DNA from: a virus
Direction: 5' to 3' (one strand)
DNA: 26,387 bases
IMG/VR virus record: IMGVR_UViG_3300025276_000189
Coordinates: 1 to 26,387 of that record
Shown: positions 1 through 6,981 of the stretch, in pieces
How the letters are laid out: each line of letters begins with the position of its first letter
How positions within the stretch are numbered: the first letter of the stretch is position 1
Notes under the pieces: generated by a model
What the model was told of the DNA's origin: nothing
The model's input: the letters and a program-made list of their open reading frames with translations, nothing else
The model's database searches: none
Translations under genes and position numbers: made by a program

Positions 1-18
1 TTTAATTCTTCCAGCCAT
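1..18 (-). CDS. Start of an unknown gene, cut by the left window edge
   Basis: Six codons are visible, reading M-A-G-R-I-K, followed by the window edge. The ATG lies 46 bases past the terminase large-subunit stop on the same strand and 33 bases past a TATAAT sequence, so it is the first plausible start downstream of terL. The upstream bases GAGATTTAGGGT offer only a moderate ribosome site. Nothing can be said about the product. The call rests on position and on the open frame, and it could be a chance ATG. Confidence 0.35.
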
Positions 19-51
19 ACCCTAAATCTCAATGTAATTTATAGATGGCCG

Positions 52-60
52 ATTATATCA
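52..60 (-). promoter_or_regulatory. Extended -10 promoter-like site after terL
   Basis: The minus strand reads TGATATAATCGG five bases past the terL stop codon. TG-N-TATAAT is a perfect extended -10 element; no convincing -35 hexamer is visible 16-18 bases upstream. It belongs to the TATAATCRG group seen at other gene junctions here and would drive the gene starting at base 18. Confidence 0.4.
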
Positions 61-64
61 CAAA

Positions 65-1351
65 TCAGACAATTCCCTGAAGGTTCCTGCGGATGGGCTC
101 ACCCCAATTTGTCGCTGGCCTGTAACCAACTGACAGGTATCTAAACGCATCGGCGCAGTGACTGGTCCAGTCGTGCAATGGGCGCCCACGCCACACCATG
201 TTTTTGTCGTCATAGTCTCGGCGATACTGTCGCAAAGCATCAATGCCTCGCTCGCACTTAACAATATCGAACCAGCATTTGTGCAACATGGTCCTGGAAG
301 CCTGTATGCCGTCATCTACTCCAAGCTGTGGGGCAATAACAACCGGGGTCACTCTAAGAGTCTCTAATGTTTCTAGCCTGGACTTGCCAGTGCCAAGCTC
401 CCTCACCCTGACATCATGCGGAAGGATGTGACTTTCGTAATGGTAGCCTTTATCAGCCAAAACCTTAGCGTAATGATCCAGACCTACACCGCTGCACTCG
501 TAGTAGTCTATAAGGCGCACCTCCTGCCCTACAAACTGCGCAAACCAGATAGAGGTGCTATCGCCTACCCCAAGATCCCAAGCCGTTACAACGCCAACAG
601 CGCGGTCGTATGGCACTACCCCAAGCCTACCCTCCTCGTTAGCCAGGCGCATCTCTGTTGCGTAGTACGCACCATCAGCATGGATTAGCATGTCGCCTTC
701 CCAGATGTGGTCATACATATCAGGGCGTAGCTTCTTGTCCTCTAGGCGCTCACGGTTAAGGACATCAGGGAAGTAAGGGTTATCCTGCCAGTTGATAGTC
801 GCAATCTTCATATCTTCTGGAGGGTTCAATCTAAACCGGCGGTGAGTAGCTGATTGCTTTGTTTCCGGGTTCCATGTCACCCAAATCTCAGAGCCATCCT
901 CTCGGACAGTAGGAATAAGCTTTAGCCAGGCGGACTCAGACACACCCTCGGCCTCGTCTACCCATGCCAAGATAACCCTAGCCTTTGACTTGATTGAATC
1001 TAGATTACGCCTTAGACCGGCAAAGACGTAGTTAATACGCCCATCTTTAGACCTGACAAACTTCTCGCCTATCTCGTAATAAGCGGCCAGCCAGTCAACG
1101 CTGCGAATAGCAGATTTAATTTCCTCAAGGGATGATTCATCAAGGGAGTTGAGGTGTTCACGCGCACATAGGATCTGCCCACTCTGCCCGGACATACCCC
1201 ACTTGTATCCTACGACTGCAGTCATCAATGCAAAGGATCTAGTCTTACCTGACCCTCGACCACCATAAGCCACACGATACCTGGCCTCACCCTCGAATAT
1301 AGAAACAATCTTAGGCGGTAGCCTGATCTCTGCTTTAGTGGGTTTGGCCAT
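65..1351 (-). CDS. terL: Terminase large subunit (ATPase/nuclease)
   Basis: This 428-residue protein is the motor that pumps DNA into the prohead and cuts the concatemer. The N-terminal ATPase shows a Walker A motif GGRGSGKT (residues 30-37) and a Walker B VILAWVDEAE (126-135) with D132-E133. The C-terminal RNase H-like nuclease shows D259 in TAWDLG and D394/D401 in DWTSHCADAF, the expected acidic metal ligands. Length and motif order match the PBSX/Terminase_3-type large subunits. I start at MAKPT because the two codons before it begin with TTG and no better ribosome site. It overlaps the small subunit by 17 bases, so the two are translationally coupled. It sits at the end of the leftward non-structural transcript rather than next to the portal. 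Confidence 0.95.
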   Translation of the reverse strand: MAKPTKAEIRLPPKIVSIFEGEARYRVAYGGRGSGKTRSFALMTAVVGYKWGMSGQSGQILCAREHLNSLDESSLEEIKSAIRSVDWLAAYYEIGEKFVRSKDGRINYVFAGLRRNLDSIKSKARVILAWVDEAEGVSESAWLKLIPTVREDGSEIWVTWNPETKQSATHRRFRLNPPEDMKIATINWQDNPYFPDVLNRERLEDKKLRPDMYDHIWEGDMLIHADGAYYATEMRLANEEGRLGVVPYDRAVGVVTAWDLGVGDSTSIWFAQFVGQEVRLIDYYECSGVGLDHYAKVLADKGYHYESHILPHDVRVRELGTGKSRLETLETLRVTPVVIAPQLGVDDGIQASRTMLHKCWFDIVKCERGIDALRQYRRDYDDKNMVWRGRPLHDWTSHCADAFRYLSVGYRPATNWGEPIRRNLQGIV

Positions 1352-1772
1352 TATCAAACTCAGGGAAAGGCTCTGCTACTAGCGTGATGATAGTAGGCTG
1401 GAATGAGTCATCAGAGGACGTTACATCCAACTGCTGCTTGTCTCCATACTTCTTGGGGGACATCCTGGCAACCTTCCACTTGCGTGAATCTATGCGCAGC
1501 TTGGCCTTGTTAATAGCGTTACTGTCTACGTCATCACCCAGCTCATCGGCTATGTCTACGATCTCATCTGCGTAAAAGTCAGCCTGACAGTCTCTAGCTC
1601 TCGCGTACTGCTCCGAAAACTCTTTCTTGTCTGTCTCTGTAAGCCACTTCATCAGCGTAGATAGACTAGGCATCTGGTCTGACCGGCATATCTGCCTGGC
1701 GCTCTCTCCCATTGATAGCCTGTAACAAATGCTGTCACCCAAATCAGAAGTGAATATTGATGGTCTGCTCAT
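1335..1772 (-). CDS. terS: Terminase small subunit, Sf6 gp1-like
   Basis: This is a 145-residue DNA-recognition subunit that selects phage DNA for packaging and hands it to the large subunit. It carries the pattern of the Sf6-type small subunits: an N-terminal HTH region (ICYRLSMGESARQIC, then MPSLSTLMKWL), a central EFSEQYARARDCQADFYADE helix, and a closing RKWKVARMSPKKYGDK. The start MSRPS is chosen because its ATG overlaps the stop of the upstream gene as ATGA and is preceded by GAGAAG; an ATG four codons earlier is possible. Family recognition is from memory of the motif series, without a search. Confidence 0.85.
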   Translation of the reverse strand: MSRPSIFTSDLGDSICYRLSMGESARQICRSDQMPSLSTLMKWLTETDKKEFSEQYARARDCQADFYADEIVDIADELGDDVDSNAINKAKLRIDSRKWKVARMSPKKYGDKQQLDVTSSDDSFQPTIITLVAEPFPEFDNGQTH

Positions 1773-1951
1773 ATCTTCTCGCATATGCAGTTTACTTCAT
1801 AGCATCTACAGGAGCAGTCTAGCCGTTCCCAGGTTAAATAAATCACCTCTTCCATCAGATGCCTATCTTTGTCGGTCAAAGCCAGGGCAAAGTCGTTTAC
1901 CAACTCTACATCAGCCTCGTGTATGTCTTCGTCTATCGTTATCCTTATCAT
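1769..1951 (-). CDS. Small unknown protein, probably leaderless mRNA
   Basis: This is a 60-residue acidic N-terminal half (MIRITIDEDIHEADVELV) with a cysteine-rich tail, CSCRCYEVNCIC, holding five cysteines in twelve residues that could bind metal. I do not recognise the family. It has no Shine-Dalgarno sequence: the ATG follows TATAAT by just six bases, so a transcript from that -10 would begin at or next to the start codon. Its stop overlaps the terminase small-subunit start (ATGA), which argues it is translated and couples it to packaging genes. Confidence 0.7.
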   Translation of the reverse strand: MIRITIDEDIHEADVELVNDFALALTDKDRHLMEEVIYLTWERLDCSCRCYEVNCICEKI

Positions 1952-1957
1952 AGTCCG

Positions 1958-1963
1958 ATTATA
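1958..1963 (-). promoter_or_regulatory. -10 element for a possible leaderless transcript
   Basis: TATAATCGG lies five bases past the stop of the preceding gene and six bases before the next ATG on the same strand. No TG extension and no good -35 are visible, so the promoter call is tentative. The block TATAATCGGACTATG is 13/15 identical to TATAATCGGGGTATG at 10019. Confidence 0.4.
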
Positions 1964-1968
1964 CCCTA

Positions 1969-2190
1969 TTACTGGTCTTCCTCGATAGTTTCAGTCCATT
2001 CTATCTCAGTAGGTGAAGATAGGTGGCATATGTCGCAAACGCCGTAAGCTGTCTCTTCTTTCTCGCACAGCCAATACTTCATCTCTTGACCACACTCACA
2101 ATATACTTTTTTTAGCAGCATCGCCGAGCTACCATTAGAGACCTCTTTAGAGACCTCTTTAGCATTAATTAGATTAATAACTTTATTCAC
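1969..2190 (-). CDS. Small zinc-ribbon-like protein
   Basis: This is a 73-residue protein starting at GTG. The GTG overlaps the end of the upstream DUF3310 gene and sits four bases behind a GGAGG, which makes it a far better start than the internal ATG 23 codons later. The second half contains CECGQEMKYWLC and VCDIC, a CxC...C...CxxC arrangement typical of a small zinc ribbon (inference). The N-terminal part contains KEVSKEVS, encoded by an exact tandem 12-base duplication. The tail is acidic (EIEWTETIEED). Function is unknown. Confidence 0.7.
   Translation of the reverse strand: MNKVINLINAKEVSKEVSNGSSAMLLKKVYCECGQEMKYWLCEKEETAYGVCDICHLSSPTEIEWTETIEEDQ
2137..2160. repeat. Tandem 12-bp direct repeat, two copies
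   Basis: AGAGACCTCTTT occurs twice in tandem, inside the small zinc-ribbon gene. Being a multiple of three, it adds one KEVS unit without breaking the frame, consistent with a recent slippage duplication. Confidence 0.9.
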
Positions 2191-2413
2191 TCTCTCCCTC
2201 CACAAAGGTCTTGAGCCTAGAAAGATACCACATAGCTTTGGCCAAATCCTGCCCTGGCTTGTCAGGGTGCTTTGTCTCATACCTCCAAAGGTACTTCATG
2301 CAGTTACCCTTTAGGTAGCCTTTAAATGCATCGCTAGACATGGATTCCTGGATTGCATCAATACATTCTATGCTGCCAGACTTGTAGTGGTCAGGGTTGA
2401 TTGCATCACTCAT
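2183..2413 (-). CDS. DUF3310-family protein
   Basis: This is a 76-residue protein with the hallmark pattern of DUF3310 (SaV-like) phage proteins: NPDHYKSGSIECIDAI at the N terminus, then FKGYLKGNCMKYLWRYE and DLAKAMWYLSRL. The family is widespread in phages next to nucleotide-metabolism or replication genes; its biochemical role is not settled to my knowledge. The ATG overlaps the phosphoesterase stop as ATGA, so the pair is translationally coupled. Confidence 0.9.
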   Translation of the reverse strand: MSDAINPDHYKSGSIECIDAIQESMSSDAFKGYLKGNCMKYLWRYETKHPDKPGQDLAKAMWYLSRLKTFVEGESE

Positions 2414-3183
2414 TTGCCTTCGTACTCCGATTTTAAGTAGGGCAAACTAATAGGCATCTCATCAAACTGCCCATGCTCGTCTACCTCGTTAAACATCCAA
2501 ATCCCCCTCCAGCTATTGTTTGTCTGAGGGTTTAGGTAGTCTTGATCTTCAGTGTAGTATATACCGGCAAACACGCCAGTCATTCGTTTACCGTCCGCTC
2601 TCTTGGAGAATGCAATCTGCCTGTCCTGAACGTGGCCCATGCAGGTACTCATGTGCAACTTGTTGAGCATAAGCTGAGCAGATGAGACAGGGCGGCCCAT
2701 TACGCCTGAGCAGTGGTAATGTGAATAGCAAATTCCATCTATTACAACAGGCTCTAAGAACCCATAAACCTCCCAGCCCATCTGCTCAAGCATTAAATCC
2801 TGAAATCCTATTAGCCCTTCCAGCTTGGGGTCATCGTTAATAGCTCGCGAAATACGGTTCTCGTGGTTACCAAGAGTAAACACCATTCGAGGGTTCCATC
2901 GCTTGTCTTTGTTCCTAATAAGCCTTTGGCGCTCCTCTATAATAGGCTCCAGGAAGATCCTCATAGCGTTAATGCCAGAGTTTACATCGTCAACGTAGCG
3001 CCTACCCTCAAAAAGCTTTTTTCCGACATCAAAGCTTGAAAGGCTGGGCATGTCCCAATGGTCGCCAATGTGAACAATTACGTCAGGCTTTTTTTCTGCC
3101 GCATACAAGCCAGCCCAGCGAAGATGCTCAAAATCTTGGCCGGGCTTGCACTGCGTGTCTGGGATAATCAAATGTCTAGCCAT
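2410..3183 (-). CDS. Calcineurin-like metallophosphoesterase
   Basis: A 257-residue protein with the metallophosphoesterase motif set: PDTQ (D9, Q11), GDHWD (D41), GNHEN (N106, H107), then SHYH and GHVQ in the second half, together able to hold two metal ions. It probably hydrolyses a phosphomonoester or phosphodiester such as a nucleotide or nucleic acid end; the substrate cannot be read from sequence. The start MARHLI is preceded by GGAG at good spacing; a 30-codon upstream extension in the same frame has no ribosome site and overlaps the previous gene. It is coupled to the DUF3310 gene downstream. Confidence 0.85.
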   Translation of the reverse strand: MARHLIIPDTQCKPGQDFEHLRWAGLYAAEKKPDVIVHIGDHWDMPSLSSFDVGKKLFEGRRYVDDVNSGINAMRIFLEPIIEERQRLIRNKDKRWNPRMVFTLGNHENRISRAINDDPKLEGLIGFQDLMLEQMGWEVYGFLEPVVIDGICYSHYHCSGVMGRPVSSAQLMLNKLHMSTCMGHVQDRQIAFSKRADGKRMTGVFAGIYYTEDQDYLNPQTNNSWRGIWMFNEVDEHGQFDEMPISLPYLKSEYEGK

Positions 3184-3221
3184 AACAACTCCAAATTGCT
3201 GTATATAGCAACAGTATATGC

Positions 3222-3440
3222 CTATTTTCCCAACAGTTCCATAACCTGCTTTTCTTGCTCTTGGGTTACCCAAATACTGATCTCAGTCAGCCCCTCAGTT
3301 TTTCTGCGCTGACGCATGTCACGCATCATATCAGCCTTTTGTTTTGGCTTCTTTTCTTTGTTTCCAAATATGGCGTCAAAGTTAGATTCATAAGTTCCCC
3401 GGTTGGGAATTGGCCTTGGAGCTGATCCTTTACCGTTCAT
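3222..3440 (-). CDS. Small conserved phage protein (MNGKGS-type)
   Basis: This is a 72-residue basic protein beginning MNGKGSAPRPIP, followed by YESNFDAIFG and a lysine-rich linker, then a C-terminal segment EGLTEISIWVTQEQEKQVMELL. The first part matches a common short phage protein pattern (GKGSxPRP...W/FDxIFG) of unknown role. The second part has the strand-helix look of a ribbon-helix-helix or regulatory tail (inference). The start is set by an ATGA overlap with the upstream winged-helix gene and a GGAG nine bases ahead; an upstream in-frame ATG is less well placed. Confidence 0.75.
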   Translation of the reverse strand: MNGKGSAPRPIPNRGTYESNFDAIFGNKEKKPKQKADMMRDMRQRRKTEGLTEISIWVTQEQEKQVMELLGK

Positions 3441-3655
3441 TGAGGCATACTCCACTGTGAAACGGTGCAGCTTTCGCCGAACCTATTTTTAACCGTTATC
3501 TGCTCTTTTTGAACTGCAACACCCTGGCGCTTGATGTCGTATATCCGAGAAGCCAGGCGCATAATGCCAAGCTCCTTCCAGGCATCTAAAGACGTTATTT
3601 TGTTTCCTTGACTAAGGTAATTTATTACACGCTCATTCTGCGTTAACTTTGCCAT
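3437..3655 (-). CDS. Winged helix-turn-helix domain protein
   Basis: A 72-residue protein resembling the HTH_39 winged-helix family found in phages and prophages: RVINYLSQGNKITSLDAWKE, then LGIMRLASRIYDIKRQGVAV as the recognition helix and wing. Such proteins are single-domain DNA-binding proteins, presumably local regulators, but the target is unknown. GAGG lies eight bases before the ATG. The gene overlaps the next one by four bases, so the two are made together. Confidence 0.8.
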   Translation of the reverse strand: MAKLTQNERVINYLSQGNKITSLDAWKELGIMRLASRIYDIKRQGVAVQKEQITVKNRFGESCTVSQWSMPQ

Positions 3656-3658
3656 TGT

Positions 3659-3862
3659 TTAAACCTCGTTATTCAAAGAAAATTTATGACGACACTTCTT
3701 AAGCGCAGCCTCTATCAAAATCGTTGGATGCTGGCTTTTTAACCATGAGTCACCGCTCCAGTAATAACTAAAGTCATGTAAACCAATTTTATAATATAAG
3801 CCGTTTAAAATTCCAATAGCGTTTTTAGGCATTCCCTGGACATTACCAGTTAATTTTTCCAT
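3659..3862 (-). CDS. Small unknown protein
   Basis: This is a 67-residue protein rich in aromatic residues (GLYYKIGLHDFSYYWSGDSW) with a basic end (KKCRHKF). No family is recognised. Translation is supported by an AAGGGGA ribosome site upstream of the ATG and by tight packing, with three bases to the next start. The region from about 3.6 to 4.6 kb is more AT-rich than the surrounding structural genes, which may mean a different origin. Confidence 0.6.
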   Translation of the reverse strand: MEKLTGNVQGMPKNAIGILNGLYYKIGLHDFSYYWSGDSWLKSQHPTILIEAALKKCRHKFSLNNEV

Positions 3863-3873
3863 TCTATTTCCCC

Positions 3874-4341
3874 TTAATTATAATCGTAAGATTCTTCAAG
3901 ACCTTGAGCGTCAAACAGCTTTTCGCGCAACGTGCTTTCAAGATTAAGATAGATAAGCTCTTTAAGCATATCTGCGTAGCCAATATTACTATTATCAAGA
4001 AAAGCAACGGCATCAATGCACAGAGTTTCAAAATCACCCAGAGCCGAACTTGAATAAAATACATCTTCGTTTCCCTCAATAGGAAAAGCTAAAGTCACGC
4101 TAAAAGATTTTCTGCACTCGTCTAATAAAGGTTTAAAAGCCGAACTATCAGTGTATAAGCAGTGTATCAAGCTTTTAGCCTGGCCGAAAACGGCTTCAGG
4201 AAGGTAATCCTCAATCCAGCTTGGGCGAGCTTTAAACCAGCTATAAACCGCTAAATCTTTAAGCTCATCTGACAAGCTCATAAGGTCATTGTCCCAATTA
4301 GATGGCGCTTGCGAAATTACGTTATCAAAAGTGCATTTCAT
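3874..4341 (-). CDS. Unknown 155-residue acidic protein
   Basis: An acidic, mostly helical protein (DNDLMSLSDELKDLAVYSWF near the N terminus, ESTLREKLFDAQGLEESYD at the end) with no membrane segment or signal peptide. I do not recognise the family. The ATG overlaps the previous stop (ATGA), which supports the start and co-translation. It is the largest unknown in this leftward block and its neighbours are also unknown, so context does not suggest a role. Confidence 0.7.
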   Translation of the reverse strand: MKCTFDNVISQAPSNWDNDLMSLSDELKDLAVYSWFKARPSWIEDYLPEAVFGQAKSLIHCLYTDSSAFKPLLDECRKSFSVTLAFPIEGNEDVFYSSSALGDFETLCIDAVAFLDNSNIGYADMLKELIYLNLESTLREKLFDAQGLEESYDYN

Positions 4342-4589
4342 TTTGTTTCTCCTGCTTGTGGTTCAAAAATTACAGACTGCACCAATTGGCGTATGCCTTC
4401 CCAGCCAGTTTGAGCAATCCTTACGGCTGTTGCTGCTTGTGCGCGAGTAGCCTTGACACCTAGCTCATCGGCTGCAAACTCAGCAGCTTCCTGAAAAGCG
4501 CGATTCCAGCAGCAGCTAAACTCGTATGAAGTCAAAGCCGCTTCAGCCATTTGCTGAATTTCCCATTGTGATAAATATGCTGATTTCAT
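4338..4589 (-). CDS. Unknown 83-residue protein, first of its transcript
   Basis: A helical, alanine-rich protein (MAEAALTSYEFSCCWNRAFQ, then FAADELGVKATRAQAATAVRIAQ). No family is recognised. The start MKSAYL is chosen because AAAGGGG sits at ideal distance; an 11-codon upstream extension reads through this ribosome site. It is the first gene downstream of a terminator and a TATAAT promoter, so it leads the transcription unit that ends with the terminase genes. Confidence 0.7.
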   Translation of the reverse strand: MKSAYLSQWEIQQMAEAALTSYEFSCCWNRAFQEAAEFAADELGVKATRAQAATAVRIAQTGWEGIRQLVQSVIFEPQAGETK

Positions 4590-4613
4590 TTTGTTCCCCT
4601 TTAGTGAGGTTCT

Positions 4614-4642
4614 ATTATACACCAGTAACTGTTACCGTCTAA
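4614..4642 (-). promoter_or_regulatory. Putative promoter after the 4.7-kb terminator
   Basis: On the minus strand TTAGAC and a perfect TATAAT are separated by 17 bases. The -35 is poor, the -10 is perfect. It lies between a terminator hairpin (4688-4715) and the gene at 4589, with a 24-base leader that carries AAAGGGG. The position is what makes it credible. Confidence 0.5.
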
Positions 4643-4687
4643 GAACTTAAACGCATATGCTTATGCAAAAAGGTTATGTAAGCAGGC

Positions 4688-4715
4688 AAAAAAAAGACCC
4701 TGCGTTAACAGGGCC
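4688..4715 (-). terminator. Rho-independent terminator
   Basis: The minus strand forms GGCCCTG, a six-base loop TTAACG, then CAGGGTC (seven pairs, one G-T), followed by eight consecutive T. It ends the transcript that begins at the HTH regulator and runs through ninB and ninG. Confidence 0.85.
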
Positions 4716-4766
4716 AAAGGGGAATAACAATCAACTGGCGCTAGGCAACCGTAGGCCGCCCAAGCC

Positions 4767-4806
4767 TAACCATGTGTATGAGGCATGGTTATGTGCAAAA
4801 TTGCAC
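4767..4806. repeat. Two stacked inverted repeats behind the 4812 gene
   Basis: TAACCATG/CATGGTTA form perfect 8-base arms with a 9-base loop, directly followed by the near-palindrome GTGCAAAATTGCAC (6-base arms, AA centre). Neither is followed by a T-run on either strand, so they are not terminators in themselves. They lie between the stop codon and the terminator and could stabilise the mRNA 3' end or bind a protein. Confidence 0.7.
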
Positions 4807-4811
4807 GACTA

Positions 4812-5075
4812 CTATTCTACATCAAACATTGGATTAAGCAACTGTAATTGTTCTTCATCAATAGGTTTTATCAGTTCAAATATCATATCCTGAATCTCAA
4901 TCCCTATAGAATTAATTTCTTCTATTGCTTCGCATGGCTTAGCTAAACCAGAAACAATAGATTGAACAATATTGTAGATTCTTTGTTTTGCGTCAATGAA
5001 TCCGAAATGGTGGGTTAAATCTATCAGTTGGCCAACATCGTATTTTTCGTATTTTGACTCAATAGTTAAATTCAT
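4812..5075 (-). CDS. Unknown 87-residue acidic protein
   Basis: A helical acidic protein (YDVGQLIDLTHHFGFIDAKQ, then EAIEEINSIGIEIQDMIFEL and PIDEEQLQLLNPMFDVE). No family is recognised. The ATG overlaps the ninG stop as ATGA, so it is translated from the same message. It is the last gene before the hairpin cluster and terminator. Confidence 0.7.
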   Translation of the reverse strand: MNLTIESKYEKYDVGQLIDLTHHFGFIDAKQRIYNIVQSIVSGLAKPCEAIEEINSIGIEIQDMIFELIKPIDEEQLQLLNPMFDVE

Positions 5076-5479
5076 AATAACCGGCTCTCTTCAATTTTCA
5101 TTTTGTTTTTCATGGACTCAAGCAATTCTCGATAATCTGCTGCGTAAAGCTTTTTTAATTTGCGCTTGTCTCGATGCATGGTTTCAACAAATTCTTTGCC
5201 ATAGTAATCAATCATCCAGAGTGTATATTGACCTTCAGCGCTCCCTCTAGACATCCCAAATATGTTGCACCCTACGCATTGAGGGTGGACGTTCTCTTCT
5301 TCAAGAGCCCAATAGGATGAACTACCTTTGGCAATGTAATGCCCTCCCTGCGCATCTTTCCAATGAAGGTAAGCGTTGCATGACACGCAGTTTACCATTC
5401 CATCATCATTGGCCGCTTTCATCCTTACAAGGCGTTGTATGGCCTCTAAGCACTGCGCTCTTAATGTTTTTTTAGCCAT
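5072..5479 (-). CDS. ninG: NinG (Rap)-like recombination nuclease
   Basis: A 135-residue protein matching the lambda NinG/Rap family. In lambda this is a structure-specific endonuclease that cuts recombination intermediates such as Holliday junctions. The zinc-binding HNH-like core is intact: CVSCNAYLHW, GGHYIAKG, then ENVHPQCVGCN. The start MAKKTL overlaps the ninB end by eight bases and has AAAGG upstream; a 20-codon extension into ninB has no support. Next to ninB it reproduces the lambda ninR order (B before G), consistent with a shared role in recombination during phage replication. Confidence 0.9.
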   Translation of the reverse strand: MAKKTLRAQCLEAIQRLVRMKAANDDGMVNCVSCNAYLHWKDAQGGHYIAKGSSSYWALEEENVHPQCVGCNIFGMSRGSAEGQYTLWMIDYYGKEFVETMHRDKRKLKKLYAADYRELLESMKNKMKIEESRLL

Positions 5480-5924
5480 GTTTCGTTGCCTTTTCAGGGT
5501 AATCAAGTATCGCTGGAAATGGCTCATTAACTTGCCCATTTGTTAAATCAACTAATTTCCTGTTTATAATATCATAAATACTAGAAACTTTGTCTTTTGG
5601 GCATTTTCTGGTTGAATCTCCAGTACCAGGGGCAACTGCTTCCTGGACTGCAAGCCACATTTTGGAAACTAAATCCTTGGTCCATTCTACCTCAATGCCT
5701 GTTTTAAACATTGGAGAGCTAATGTAACAAGGGATTTCAATTCTGTTTAAACCCTCCGCTACATGGCCAAAGTATTTCCACATTGCAGAATTTTGGTTGT
5801 TAGACCTAGTCCTGCCCGTTGCCCAAGAATACGTTACCCATCCACTTGATGCGTGAAGTTCTGCTACTCTAGCCATAAACGTGCCAAGGGATTTGTCGCT
5901 GTTTACCGTAACTTGCTCGCCCAT
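5472..5924 (-). CDS. ninB: NinB (Orf)-like recombination mediator
   Basis: A 150-residue protein of the NinB family. Lambda NinB (Orf) binds single-stranded DNA and SSB and substitutes for RecFOR in loading recombinase or annealase. The diagnostic region is RTRSNNQNSAMWKYFGHVAE (about residues 38-57), matching the R-S-x-x-Q-N-x-x-x-W signature; the rest (WTKDLVSKMWLAVQ, DIINRKLVDL) fits too. The start MGEQVT is set by AAAGGTG upstream and a TAATG overlap with the previous stop. It is co-translated with ninG. Confidence 0.85.
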   Translation of the reverse strand: MGEQVTVNSDKSLGTFMARVAELHASSGWVTYSWATGRTRSNNQNSAMWKYFGHVAEGLNRIEIPCYISSPMFKTGIEVEWTKDLVSKMWLAVQEAVAPGTGDSTRKCPKDKVSSIYDIINRKLVDLTNGQVNEPFPAILDYPEKATKHG

Positions 5925-6292
5925 TATAATTTCACCTTTAACCATTTGTTTGACAAAATTTCAGAAAGTGTTTCACACCTATTGATCTTGAGCGCTCGCT
6001 CTTTATTAGTTTTATTGGCTTGTTTTGGCTTAGCAAATGCCCTTTCTTGAGCTGTCCTTAACGTATAACGAGTAACCACCCATTTAGATCCATCTTTTTT
6101 ATCAATGTTTTCAGACCTTAACCTGGTTCTTAACGATTCCGTCTTAATGCCTGTTGCAGCGGATATGCATTTGTAGCTGTAGCGCTCGCCGTTGACAAAT
6201 CCAAGGTAATTTTTGCCGACATATTCAAACCAATGCCTTTTGCGATCATTAGAAGCATTCTTTTTAGGTTGATAAAAATTAGTGTGTTTCAT
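5924..6292 (-). CDS. Basic protein with an HTH-like segment
   Basis: A 122-residue very basic protein. A segment CISAATGIKTESLRTRLRSE (about residues 42-61) has the spacing of a helix-turn-helix, and the flanks are rich in lysine and arginine, so DNA binding is a reasonable inference. I do not recognise the family. It overlaps the replication gene (ATGA) and ninB (TAATG), placing it between initiation and recombination functions. Confidence 0.7.
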   Translation of the reverse strand: MKHTNFYQPKKNASNDRKRHWFEYVGKNYLGFVNGERYSYKCISAATGIKTESLRTRLRSENIDKKDGSKWVVTRYTLRTAQERAFAKPKQANKTNKERALKINRCETLSEILSNKWLKVKL

Positions 6293-6981
6293 AATGCCCA
6301 GCTCCTGTCGTGTGCGTCTGCAATGATTCCCCGCGACCGTATAGAATCGCTTGCCTTTACTTGTTTTGTTTGCGCTTTAAGCTTGTCTCCGCGCTCCCAG
6401 GTTCTTACGCAAGCTTGCCAGTCAGTCACCGGGTTACCACCTTTAGTCTTCCAGCCGCGAGTCGAATAGTAATCAACAAAATGATCGGCATCAATTCCGT
6501 TAGCCCTAGAATTACAATACTCCTGAACCTCTTCTTTTGTGGGATGCTTCTTCTTCACCACTGTAGTATTAGTTGTAGTATTAGTTTGTAGTATTAACCT
6601 AGAAGATTCGTTCAGGGGGGTGGGGAACATTTGTTCTATAGGGTCATGAACAATCGTTCCAGGGGTAGTGAACACATCTTCACCACCTACTGACGCCTGG
6701 ACGCATCTAATGTATCGCCTCTCAACCTGCTTCGTGCCGTCACGATACTTCAATTGAGTCTGAATGTAGCCGCAATCGCTTAACTGGCCAATCCACTTAG
6801 TAATTGATCTTGTAGAGCAATCGTATTGTTCAGCAAAATACTCATTGAAAGCCCAGCAGTAACCCTTTTCGTTACACAGTGCAGTAATCTCACCATAAAG
6901 AAGTCGAGCCATAGGAGTAACGCGCTTGTCGTACCTAACGCTTGCGGGGATAATTGCATAATACGACTTCTTATTTTCCAT
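6289..6981 (-). CDS. Replication-initiator-like HTH_36 protein
   Basis: A 230-residue protein with an N-terminal winged helix of the HTH_36/phage replisome-organiser type (VTPMARLLYGEITALCN, then FAEQYDCSTRSITKWIGQLS and GYIQTQL), a low-complexity linker rich in T and N, and a C-terminal motif EEVQEYCNSRANGIDADHF, then DYYSTRGW and DWQACVRTWE that recurs in phage replication proteins. The likely role is binding the phage origin and recruiting the host helicase; no phage helicase is visible in this window. MENKKS is preferred as start because GGTGA lies five bases ahead; two earlier in-frame starts (TTG, ATG) fall inside the HTH gene. Confidence 0.75.
   Translation of the reverse strand: MENKKSYYAIIPASVRYDKRVTPMARLLYGEITALCNEKGYCWAFNEYFAEQYDCSTRSITKWIGQLSDCGYIQTQLKYRDGTKQVERRYIRCVQASVGGEDVFTTPGTIVHDPIEQMFPTPLNESSRLILQTNTTTNTTVVKKKHPTKEEVQEYCNSRANGIDADHFVDYYSTRGWKTKGGNPVTDWQACVRTWERGDKLKAQTKQVKASDSIRSRGIIADAHDRSWAL

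Noticed and set aside
4657-4893. Plus-strand frame across the 4.7-kb intergenic region
   Set aside because: It crosses a terminator and two hairpins and overlaps the 4812 gene antisense; no ribosome site.
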